Assembly: GCF_001425385.1 (NCBI RefSeq)
Contig: NZ_LMQO01000001.1
Span: 372,001-436,000 of the forward strand
Direction of reading: 5' to 3'
From: Sphingomonas sp. Leaf407
GTDB taxonomy: Bacteria > Pseudomonadota > Alphaproteobacteria > Sphingomonadales > Sphingomonadaceae
Length of the DNA stretch: 64,000 nucleotides
Positions 7,830-15,145 of this stretch are shown here, piece by piece. The stretch's first letter is position 1. Each line of letters starts with the position of its first letter. Below the pieces are notes generated by a model. That model saw only the letters and a list, made by a program, of their open reading frames with translations. It did no database searches and had not been told where the DNA came from. The position numbers and the translations under genes are program-made.

Positions 7830-8879
7830 TTACTCCGCCGCAACCCCGCCGAACATATCCCCCATGCCGCTGGCTTCCTCGTTCGCCGCCGGCACCGCCT
7901 TGGCCTTCTGGCGCTTGTCGAAGCCGTCCCACACCTCGTTCCAGTTGCCGCGCGTCGCCGCCTTGGAATACTCCGTCGCGCGCTGTTCGAAGAAATTGGC
8001 GTGCTCGACGCCGTTCAGCAGCGGGGCGAGCCACGGCAGGGGGTGTTCCTCGATCAGATAGATCGGCTTCATCCCCAATTGCCCCAGCCGCCAGTCGGCG
8101 ATGTAGCGGATGTACTTCTTGATCTCCTTGGCGGTCATCCCGTGGACCGGCCCCATTTCAAAGGCGAGATCGATGAAATTGTCTTCCAGCCGCACCGTCG
8201 TCTGGCACATGTCGGCGATGTCGTCGCGAACGCTGCGCGTCATGCAGTCACGTTCCTTGCAGAAGGCGTGGAACAGCTTGATGATCCCTTCGCAGTGCAG
8301 GCTCTCGTCGCGGACCGACCACGACACGATCTGCCCCATGCCCTTCATCTTGTTGAAGCGCGGGAAGTTCATCAGCATCGCGAACGACGCGAACAGTTGC
8401 AGCCCCTCGGTGAAGCCGCCGAACATCGCCAGCGTCTTGGCGATGTCCTCGTCGGTATCGACCCCGAAGTTCTGGAGATAGTCGTGCTTGTCCTTCATCT
8501 CGCTATATTCGAGGAAGGCGCCATATTCGCTCTCGGGCATGCCGATCGTGTCGAGCAGATGGCTGTACGCCGCGATATGCACCGTCTCCATGTTGGAGAA
8601 GGCGGCGAGCATCATCTTGACCTCGGTCGGCTTGAAGATGCGGCCATATTTCTCGTGGTAGCAATCCTGCACCTCGACGTCGGCCTGAGTGAAGAAGCGG
8701 AAGATCTGCGTCAGCAAATTGCGCTCGTGCGGGGTCAGCTTCTGCGCCCAGTCGCGGCAATCCTCGCCCAGCGGCACCTCTTCGGGCATCCAGTGGATCT
8801 GCTGCTGACGCTTCCAGAAATCGAACGCCCAGGGGTATTCGAACGGCTTGTACTGCTTGCGGGCTTCGGTGAGCGACAT
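7830..8879 (-). CDS. nrdB: Class Ia ribonucleotide reductase, beta subunit
   Basis: A 349-residue R2 subunit that generates the tyrosyl radical used by NrdA to make deoxyribonucleotides. The diiron ligands are all visible at canonical spacing: Asp67, Glu98 and His101 (METVH), Glu158 (FTEGL), Glu192 and His195 (RDESLH). The radical tyrosine is Tyr105, seven residues after Glu98 as in E. coli. There is no N-terminal ATP-cone, and the length is normal for the alphaproteobacterial form. The start follows CCGGAG. It is read in the same direction as nrdA but separated from it by about 1.8 kb holding three other genes, one of them on the opposite strand. Confidence 0.97.
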   Translation of the reverse strand: MSLTEARKQYKPFEYPWAFDFWKRQQQIHWMPEEVPLGEDCRDWAQKLTPHERNLLTQIFRFFTQADVEVQDCYHEKYGRIFKPTEVKMMLAAFSNMETVHIAAYSHLLDTIGMPESEYGAFLEYSEMKDKHDYLQNFGVDTDEDIAKTLAMFGGFTEGLQLFASFAMLMNFPRFNKMKGMGQIVSWSVRDESLHCEGIIKLFHAFCKERDCMTRSVRDDIADMCQTTVRLEDNFIDLAFEMGPVHGMTAKEIKKYIRYIADWRLGQLGMKPIYLIEEHPLPWLAPLLNGVEHANFFEQRATEYSKAATRGNWNEVWDGFDKRQKAKAVPAANEEASGMGDMFGGVAAE

Positions 8880-8966
8880 GGGGTTACTCCGGGGAAACTG
8901 AAAAGAGATTATCGAAGAAATATGGCGTCATCCCGGCCTGCGCCGGAAGGACGAAAGCGAAGGAAA

Positions 8967-9164
8967 TCATGCCGACCCCCACGACCATTGCGCGATCCCG
9001 AAGATCGCGAGGATGATCCCGAGCGCCAGCGCCATCATGCCGGTCATGGCATGGGCATAGCGCGCCTGCGGCGTGGCCCGCCCGCGCAGCCGCGCAAGCA
9101 GCCACACGCCAAGGCCCCCCGCGACCAGCGCGGTCGCCAGCATGATGAGGACGTTCTGCGTCAT
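8967..9164 (-). CDS. Small two-helix membrane protein
   Basis: A 65-residue protein. Residues 2-23 (TQNVLIMLATALVAGGLGVWLL) and about 40-61 (TGMMALALGIILAIFGIAQWSW) are membrane helices, separated by a basic loop (ARLRGRATPQARYAH). This is the usual layout of small inner-membrane hypothetical proteins in sphingomonads. Function unknown. It lies between nrdB and the divergent DUF2171 gene, and could be transcribed with nrdB. Confidence 0.65.
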   Translation of the reverse strand: MTQNVLIMLATALVAGGLGVWLLARLRGRATPQARYAHAMTGMMALALGIILAIFGIAQWSWGSA

Positions 9165-9217
9165 GCGACCAACTGCCGGGACATGCGTTTGACCGCCGAC
9201 CCCAACGGAGAAACATC

Positions 9218-9493
9218 ATGGCCGATCTGAGCAACATCAACGAGCACGCCGAAGTCATCGGCGCCGACGGCGTCCATGTCGGCACCGTCGACCGCGTCGA
9301 AGGCGACCGCATCAAGCTGACGAAGAAAGACAGCGGCGCACAGGTCGAAGGCGCGGAGTCCAGCCACGAAGGGCACCACCATTACATCGACGGCGGCCTC
9401 GTCGCCGAGGTCGAGGGTGACACCGTCCGCCTGTCGGCCAACGCCGACGTCGCGGTAACGTTCGAGACCGAAGAGGACGGCTCGGCGATCTGA
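9218..9493 (+). CDS. DUF2171 domain protein
   Basis: A 91-residue protein recognised as DUF2171 (PRC-barrel-like): 'MADLSNINEHAEVIGADGVHVGTVDRVEGDRIKLTK' followed by a His-rich 'SSHEGHHHYIDGGLVAEVEGDTVRL'. The family is small and soluble; its members are often stress-induced, and its function is not established. The start at 9218 follows GGAGAAACATC. It is the only plus-strand gene between nrdB and nrdA and so interrupts what would otherwise be a co-directional run. Confidence 0.85.
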   Translation: MADLSNINEHAEVIGADGVHVGTVDRVEGDRIKLTKKDSGAQVEGAESSHEGHHHYIDGGLVAEVEGDTVRLSANADVAVTFETEEDGSAI

Positions 9494-9561
9494 ATATAGT
9501 GCATCGGCCGTGCGCGGGGCAGGGCGACCCGCCCCCGCATGGTCCGAGGCGCGCTTGATCG

Positions 9562-10506
9562 TCATGCCGCGACCCGGTCGTGCCGCGGCTTCAGATGAAA
9601 TTCGACGTTGTTCGAGAACAGTTCGTAATCGTCATAGCCTTTCAGCAGCGCGCGCTTTTCGGGCGTTAGATGCACCTCGCAGAACCGGCCAAGTTCGGCA
9701 TGGTCGCGCGTCACCTCGAACCCCTGGGCCTCGAACATCGCGCGCATATCGGCACGCGACATGCGGTTGAGATAGGTATCGACGGTAAAGTCCGGGTCGG
9801 TCAGATGCGCCCATGCGGTGTCACCGGACGGCTGCTGTTCGGCATGCTGCGGATACCATTCGACGGTATGGCCGCCGGTGATGCCGGTGAACACGCAGGG
9901 CCGCGAGATGACCATCCCGCCCGGGCGCAGGTGCGACCGGACGGTGCCGAGCATAAGGCGGAGTTCCTCGGGCGGAATATGTTCGAACACGTCGAACGAG
10001 ATCATCAGATCGGCCTGTCCGATCGCTGCCCATGTCGCCTCGTCACCGGCCGAACCGATGGTGAACCGAACCTTGTCGGGCGCATAGCCCGGCAGTTCGC
10101 GCCGGATCGTCGCATGGAATTTCGGCCACTCGCGCCGGTCGAACAGCGCATAGCGCGCCACGCTCTTGACCGCCCGTTCGATGCCGTTGGTCCGCGCGGT
10201 GCGCAGCGCATCGCCCAGCGACAGGATCGGCGCGTCGAGGTCGATCGCATGGACCTGTGCGAACATCCCGCTCAGCAGGAACGCCCGGCGCGGTCGTGGC
10301 CCGAAACCGATCTCGACCACGCTCGAGTCGGCGGCGCGCTTGCCGGTCGCCTGTTCGAACGATGCGACATAGCCTTGCAGTTCGCGCAGCTCGTGCAGCG
10401 CCGCTTCCTCGCCGCTGGCTTCGCTTACGCGATGGCGGATCAGCGCGGCGGCATAGCGCAGCTTCTCGATCGGTCCGACCTTGCCGGACGAATTGGTTTT
10501 GGCCAT
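9562..10506 (-). CDS. Class I SAM-dependent methyltransferase
   Basis: A 314-residue protein with a Rossmann-like methyltransferase core. Motif I is SSVVEIGFGPRPRR at about residues 61-74, and the acidic ribose-binding residue follows in VHAIDLD. Later motifs are QADLMISFDVFEHIPPEEL (as in Methyltransf_23-type enzymes) and LRPGGMVISR. The N-terminal 55 residues are helical and may form a cap. The substrate cannot be told from sequence; the arrangement is typical of small-molecule or glycan methyltransferases. It lies downstream of nrdA in the same direction, after a hairpin. Confidence 0.85.
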   Translation of the reverse strand: MAKTNSSGKVGPIEKLRYAAALIRHRVSEASGEEAALHELRELQGYVASFEQATGKRAADSSVVEIGFGPRPRRAFLLSGMFAQVHAIDLDAPILSLGDALRTARTNGIERAVKSVARYALFDRREWPKFHATIRRELPGYAPDKVRFTIGSAGDEATWAAIGQADLMISFDVFEHIPPEELRLMLGTVRSHLRPGGMVISRPCVFTGITGGHTVEWYPQHAEQQPSGDTAWAHLTDPDFTVDTYLNRMSRADMRAMFEAQGFEVTRDHAELGRFCEVHLTPEKRALLKGYDDYELFSNNVEFHLKPRHDRVAA

Positions 10507-10634
10507 TCCATCTTCCCGTTCCTGTACCTCGAGGTGTCTCCTCTAGGATACGTCGAACCGATCCGCGACCTGTCGTCTTACGTCACGCCGTCAGACGGGA
10601 CGGCTGCGCCGCCCCGCTGCCCGACGTGACGAGT

Positions 10635-10660
10635 CATCGATTTGCTTACGCAAATCGATG
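10635..10660 (-). terminator. Perfect 11-bp hairpin after nrdA
   Basis: On the minus strand CATCGATTTGC-GTAA-GCAAATCGATG, starting 8 bp after the nrdA stop. It has the same GTAA tetraloop as the nrdB hairpin. It lacks a downstream T tract and is best described as a likely 3'-end or termination structure. Confidence 0.55.
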
Positions 10661-10668
10661 CCGTCCGC

Positions 10669-12567
10669 TCACTGACAGGCAAGGCACTCGTCATAATCGG
10701 TCGTCTCGCCCAGATCGAACTTCGCCAGTTCGGAGGTATTGTCCGCTTCCACGCCGCCCGCGAACCCGGCGCGCTGCACCGACTTCGAGCGCAGGTAATA
10801 GAGCGATTTGATCCCCAGCTCCCACGCGCGGAAGTGGAGCATCAGCAGGTCCCACTTCTCGACGTCGGCCGGGATGAACAGGTTGAGCGACTGCGCCTGA
10901 TCGATATAGGGCGTGCGGTCCCCGGCCAGTTCGAGCAGCCAGCGCTGGTCGATCTCGAAGCTGGTCTTGAACGTGTCCTTTTCCTCGACTGACAGGAAGT
11001 CGAGATGCTGGACCGAACCACCCCGCTCGAGGATCGTGTTCCACACCGCGTCACTGTTCTTCGACTTCGCGATCAGCAGCTTTTCGAGATACGGGTTCTT
11101 GACCGACCACGAGCCCGACAGCGTCTTGTGGGTATAGATGTTCGCCGGGATCGGTTCGATACAGGCGCTGGTGCCGCCGCAGATGATGCTGATCGACGCG
11201 GTCGGGGCGATCGCCATCTTGCACGAAAAGCGCTCCATCACGCCCATGTCGGCGGCGTCGGGGCAGGGCCCACGCTCGCCGGCGAGCTGCATCGACGCCT
11301 CGTTCACCTGCGCGCTGATGTGGCGGAACACCTTGAGGTTCCACGCCTTGGCCATCGCGCCTTCGAACGGCAGGCCGCGCGCCTGCAGGAACGAATGGAA
11401 GCCCATGACGCCAAGTCCCACCGAACGCTCGCGCTCCGCCGAATAGCGCGCCCGCGCCATTTCGTCGGGTGCGCGGTCGATATAGTCGGTCAGCACATTG
11501 TCGAGGAAGCGCATCACATCCTCGATGAAGCGCTTGTCGCCGTTCCACTCGTCCCACGTCTCGAGGTTGAGCGACGAGAGGCAGCACACGGCGGTGCGAT
11601 CGTTGCCGAGGTGATCCTTGCCGGTCGGCAGCGTGATCTCGCTGCACAGGTTCGAGGTCGACACCTTCAGGCCCAGGTCGCGGTGATGCTTGGGCATCGT
11701 CGAGTTCACATGGTCGCTGAACACGATATACGGCTCGCCGGTGGCGAGGCGGGTTTCGACCAGCTTCTGGAACAGCGAGCGGGCGTCGACCGTGGCACGG
11801 ACCGACCCGTCCTTCGGGCTCTTCAGTTGCCATTCGGCACCGTCGCGCACCGCTTCCATAAAGGCATCGGGGATCAGCACGCCGTGATGCAGGTTCAGCG
11901 CCTTGCGGTTGAAATCGCCGCTGGGCTTGCGGATTTCGAGGAACTCCTCGATTTCCGGGTGGCTGATGTCGAGGTAGCACGCCGCCGACCCGCGCCGCAG
12001 CGACCCTTGCGAGATGGCGAGCGTCAGCGAATCCATGACGCGGACGAACGGGATGATGCCGCTGGTCTTGCCGTTCAGGCCGACCGGCTCGCCGATGCCG
12101 CGCACATTGCCCCAATAGGTGCCGATGCCGCCGCCGCGCGACGCCAGCCAGACATTCTCGTTCCACGTCTCGACGATGCCCTCAAGGCTGTCGGGCACCG
12201 AGTTGAGATAGCAGGAGATCGGCAGGCCGCGCCCGGTGCCGCCGTTCGACAGGACCGGCGTAGCCGGCATGAACCACAGCTTCGAGATATAGTCGTACAG
12301 CCGCTGCGCATGGGCGGCATCATCGGCATAGGCCGAGGCGACGCGGACGAACAGGTCCTGATAGGATTCGCCCGGCAGCAGATAGCGGTCCTTGAGCGTA
12401 TCCTTGCCGAAATCGGTCAGCAGCGCGTCGCGCGAATGATCGACCTCGACCGCGTGGAGCTGGGCATCGACGGTGTGGCTGGTCCGCACGACGGGGGCCG
12501 GGACAGGGGTCGATTCGGCGAGGGGGAGTTCGGCTGTCTGGGCGTCCTGACTGTCGGCGAAGGTCAT
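10669..12567 (-). CDS. nrdA: Class Ia ribonucleotide reductase, alpha subunit
   Basis: A 632-residue catalytic subunit reducing ribonucleoside diphosphates to deoxy forms. The substrate-site triad appears as SNLCSEITLPT (the Asn-x-Cys-x-Glu motif). The redox cysteines lie in PISCYLNS and AVCCLSSLNL. The C-terminal shuttle pair is the DECLACQ tail, reduced by thioredoxin or glutaredoxin. The PTASISIICGGTSACIEP loop is also typical. It is about 130 residues shorter than E. coli NrdA and lacks the N-terminal ATP-cone, so overall-activity control by dATP at that site is not expected. The ATG at 12567 is preferred because AGGAACGGG precedes it; upstream in-frame ATGs (12582, 12612) are not conserved-looking. 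Confidence 0.97.
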   Translation of the reverse strand: MTFADSQDAQTAELPLAESTPVPAPVVRTSHTVDAQLHAVEVDHSRDALLTDFGKDTLKDRYLLPGESYQDLFVRVASAYADDAAHAQRLYDYISKLWFMPATPVLSNGGTGRGLPISCYLNSVPDSLEGIVETWNENVWLASRGGGIGTYWGNVRGIGEPVGLNGKTSGIIPFVRVMDSLTLAISQGSLRRGSAACYLDISHPEIEEFLEIRKPSGDFNRKALNLHHGVLIPDAFMEAVRDGAEWQLKSPKDGSVRATVDARSLFQKLVETRLATGEPYIVFSDHVNSTMPKHHRDLGLKVSTSNLCSEITLPTGKDHLGNDRTAVCCLSSLNLETWDEWNGDKRFIEDVMRFLDNVLTDYIDRAPDEMARARYSAERERSVGLGVMGFHSFLQARGLPFEGAMAKAWNLKVFRHISAQVNEASMQLAGERGPCPDAADMGVMERFSCKMAIAPTASISIICGGTSACIEPIPANIYTHKTLSGSWSVKNPYLEKLLIAKSKNSDAVWNTILERGGSVQHLDFLSVEEKDTFKTSFEIDQRWLLELAGDRTPYIDQAQSLNLFIPADVEKWDLLMLHFRAWELGIKSLYYLRSKSVQRAGFAGGVEADNTSELAKFDLGETTDYDECLACQ

Positions 12568-12703
12568 TGTCCCGTTCCTCATGTGTTCGTCCGGGGGCAG
12601 CGCCTCCGGCAATGGTTCGGGCGCGCCGCCGGATACGGGGCTGCGCCATGGTCGGTCCGGCGGACGGGTCGAGGCGCGGTGGCGTCGGTCCCGGTGGTAT
12701 CGG

Positions 12704-12757
12704 ACAGAATACTATGTGTAGCGGCTGGTCGGCCGTCTGGCCCACTAATTGTAGGAA
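12704..12757 (-). promoter_or_regulatory. Candidate NrdR-type operator/promoter region of nrdA
   Basis: Two AT-rich islands in a GC-rich, gene-free 345-bp stretch (12568-12912). Box 1 (12704-12719, ACAGAATACTATGTGT) matches 12 of 16 positions of the NrdR box as I know it. Box 2 (12742-12757, CCACTAATTGTAGGAA) is weaker. The cores are 38 bp apart centre to centre, not the usual 31 or 42, which lowers confidence. NrdR represses class I RNR operons in most bacteria, so a site here is expected. The rest of the stretch shows no gene. Confidence 0.35.
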
Positions 12758-12912
12758 ATCGCGGGATGTGCAAGCCGCGAATTTTTTGCGGAACGCGGGA
12801 ACCGGCATGTCGCGAACCGCCGTGTGGACGCGACGCGCGCTCGTCCGCCGTGTCGCGAAAATGCAAGAGAGGTTTTGGGGACCTGCGAAAAAATACGGGG
12901 CGGTCGAAGCGC

Positions 12913-13332
12913 TCAGCGGCGGGCCGGGGCGGCGTCCTGCATCCGGCACCGATGCGCCACGCGAGTCTGCCATCCCATAATCAGCGGCACGCCGATCAGT
13001 TCGATGCACAGCCCCGCGACATGCCCGGTCGAGGGTATTCCCAGCTCGGCGAGCGACAGCAGCCGGGCCATGCCGCCCGCGACCACCATCGCGCCCAGCA
13101 GCCGCAGCCGCGTGCCCTTGCGCTCGATCCCGGGGATGCAGCCGACGAACCCCAGCCCCATCACCACGAAGATGCCCGAGAGATAGCGGAAATGGCTGTC
13201 GAGATCGACTGCCGGACCGGCTTGCAGCCAGCTCGCGCCACGCACGATCCCGATCGTGCCGGTCGTCAGCGGCACGATGCACGCCAGCGCCACCACCGCC
13301 TGTAACAGCGTGCGTTCGCGCCGGGGACTCAT
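12913..13332 (-). CDS. DUF4345 domain membrane protein
   Basis: A 139-residue protein with four hydrophobic segments (about residues 10-28, 48-68, 76-94 and 103-122). The DUF4345 pattern is visible: LDSHFRYLSGIFVVMGLGF, then IERKGTRLRLLGAMVVAGGMARLLSL. Function is unknown; the family is an inner-membrane four-helix protein. Its ATG overlaps the stop of the upstream gene (13329-13332, ATGA), so the two are translationally coupled. The basic C-terminus (RVAHRCRMQDAAPARR) is probably cytosolic. Confidence 0.8.
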   Translation of the reverse strand: MSPRRERTLLQAVVALACIVPLTTGTIGIVRGASWLQAGPAVDLDSHFRYLSGIFVVMGLGFVGCIPGIERKGTRLRLLGAMVVAGGMARLLSLAELGIPSTGHVAGLCIELIGVPLIMGWQTRVAHRCRMQDAAPARR

Positions 13333-13790
13333 TGCCGTTCGCGCTCCAGCAGTTCGGCGCGTACCCGGATCGCGCGCACCGACATGCGGACCTCGACCAG
13401 AAACCACGTCAGCCCGCCGATCAGCAGCAGCATCGACAGGATGAACGCGATCGCCACCGCCTTGCCCAGCCGCAGGTCGAGCAGTTCGGCGGTGAACAGC
13501 ATCGCCACGACGGTGCAGTTGGCGACCGCCGACAGTACGACGAGGAACACCGCGCTGTTGATGACCCGGATCCGCCGGTCGAGCAGGCGCAGTTCGAAGA
13601 CGTGGCGGTCATGCTCCGGCCCGATCGAGCTGGGGTGCAGCTTCTCCAGATCGCGCGCGCGGTCGACGATCCGCGCCAGCCGCCCGACCATGACGTTCAG
13701 GATCGCGCCGATTCCGGCCAGCAGGAACACCGGCGCGATCGCGGTCTGGATCGTCTTGGCGACGGTCGAAAGGACGGGTTCGAATTCCAC
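13329..13790 (-). CDS. DUF2721 domain membrane protein
   Basis: A 153-residue protein of the DUF2721 family. An N-terminal helix (TIQTAIAPVFLLAGIGAILNVMVGRLARIVDRARDLEKL) is followed by the ELRLLDRRIRVIN segment, then two further membrane helices and the FLVEVRMSVRAIRVR tail. I place the start at a GTG (13788-13790) because this is the first start codon that gives the usual family N-terminus; a long upstream extension is antisense to the GNAT gene. There is no strong Shine-Dalgarno sequence. It is the first gene of a two-gene unit with the DUF4345 protein and diverges from the GNAT gene. Confidence 0.72.
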   Translation of the reverse strand: MEFEPVLSTVAKTIQTAIAPVFLLAGIGAILNVMVGRLARIVDRARDLEKLHPSSIGPEHDRHVFELRLLDRRIRVINSAVFLVVLSAVANCTVVAMLFTAELLDLRLGKAVAIAFILSMLLLIGGLTWFLVEVRMSVRAIRVRAELLERERQ

Positions 13791-13874
13791 GACAGCGATA
13801 TGACGCCCGCGACCGATACGGGCAAGGCGGCTTCTCCACCGGATCGTAACGTCTGCCCGCCAGTTTGCCCGGCG

Positions 13875-14951
13875 ATGACCCGCTCCACCGTTTCCGTTCC
13901 CGACGCCCGGCCCGATGCCCGGATCGTCGATGGCCTGTCGCCCGCGATCGATCTGGTCGCGGCGGCGGCGCCACCGTCGCATCGTTTCCTGCGCCGCCAG
14001 TGGTTCGCCGCCGCGCTGACGGCCTATGGCGGTGTCGCGCGGACGGTGACGGTCGCGCGCGGCGACGCGCCGGTCGCGGCACTGCCGCTGGTGCCGCTCG
14101 GCCCCGGCATTCTGCGCCTGGGGCAGGTGCCGGGATGCTATTGGCCGTTCCGCAGCCTGCCGGTCGCGGCCGATGCGACTCCGGCCGAATTCGATACGCT
14201 GCTCGCCGCCACCGGGCGGGCAGTGCGCGGGTTCCGGCTCGGCCCAATCTATGACGGCGACCCCGCGCTCACCGGCTTGCTCGCCGCCGCCGGCCGTGCG
14301 GGCTGGCGGGCGATGCCGCGCTTCGTCGCCGACAGCTTCCTGCTCGACATCGCCGCCGTGCAGGCGGAGGGCGCATGGCCGCGCGGCTCGACGTTGAAGA
14401 AGAACCGTTTCCACGAAAAGCATCTCGCCAGCCATGGCGCGCTCGACTGGTCGTTCGTGAGCGGCAGCGACTGGAATGCAGCCGTGTTCGATGCGCTCGC
14501 CACGGTCGAGGAGCGGAGCTGGATCGCCGAGCGGACTGACGGCAGTGACGCCAAGTTCACCGGTGAAGGGCACGGCGCGTTCTGGCGGACCGCCGCCGCC
14601 GATCCAGTGATCGCCGGTATGTTGTGGGCGGCGGTGCTGCGCATCGACGGGGTGCCCGCCGCCTTCTCGTTCGATCTGAACGCCGGCCACCTGAAATACG
14701 CCATCGCCAACAGCTATAACCCCGCCTTCGCAAAACATTCGCCGGGGCGGCTGCTCTATTACCGCAATCTGGTCCAGGGGATGGCCGACGGCATCACCCT
14801 GGTCGACTGGGGGGCGGGGGACAGCGGCTACAAGCGGGTCATCGGCGCGCAGCAGGGGCCGGCGATCCGCGACTGGCTGTTCCTGCGGCCGGGGTTGCCC
14901 GCGCTGATCGGCCGGTTGCTGCGACGACGTTGGAGCGCCAGCGGGCAATAG
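13875..14951 (+). CDS. GNAT-fold N-acetyltransferase (CelD/BioF2-like)
   Basis: A 358-residue protein resembling the GNAT-like Acetyltransf_6/CelD group linked to polysaccharide or peptidoglycan modification. Recognisable blocks are SHRFLRRQWFAAAL near the N-terminus, KKNRFHEKHLASHGALDWSF mid-protein, and the acyl-CoA-binding half VAAFSFDLNAGHLKYAIANSYNPAFAKHSPGRLLYYRNLVQ, ending in VDWGAGDSGYKR. These match the usual family order. A second in-frame ATG at 13800 would add 25 residues and leave only 9 bp to the divergent gene, so 13875 is preferred; neither has a clear ribosome binding site. The substrate is unknown. Confidence 0.78.
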   Translation: MTRSTVSVPDARPDARIVDGLSPAIDLVAAAAPPSHRFLRRQWFAAALTAYGGVARTVTVARGDAPVAALPLVPLGPGILRLGQVPGCYWPFRSLPVAADATPAEFDTLLAATGRAVRGFRLGPIYDGDPALTGLLAAAGRAGWRAMPRFVADSFLLDIAAVQAEGAWPRGSTLKKNRFHEKHLASHGALDWSFVSGSDWNAAVFDALATVEERSWIAERTDGSDAKFTGEGHGAFWRTAAADPVIAGMLWAAVLRIDGVPAAFSFDLNAGHLKYAIANSYNPAFAKHSPGRLLYYRNLVQGMADGITLVDWGAGDSGYKRVIGAQQGPAIRDWLFLRPGLPALIGRLLRRRWSASGQ

Positions 14952-15145
14952 CCATCTGCTCGGGACCTGCGTTTCGGATCAATCACTTGCCTTGGCTGCA
15001 TCCTTTGGATGATTGAGCGCGACCACCGAATCGCGAACATGTCGCGCGGGGTCGAAGGGCGATCATGGACGTCGTCCGGCGCGGGCCGATCGATCCATGG
15101 CCGCCCGTACCGGACCACCGAACCTTCCCGCGCAAATGGTCCGTC

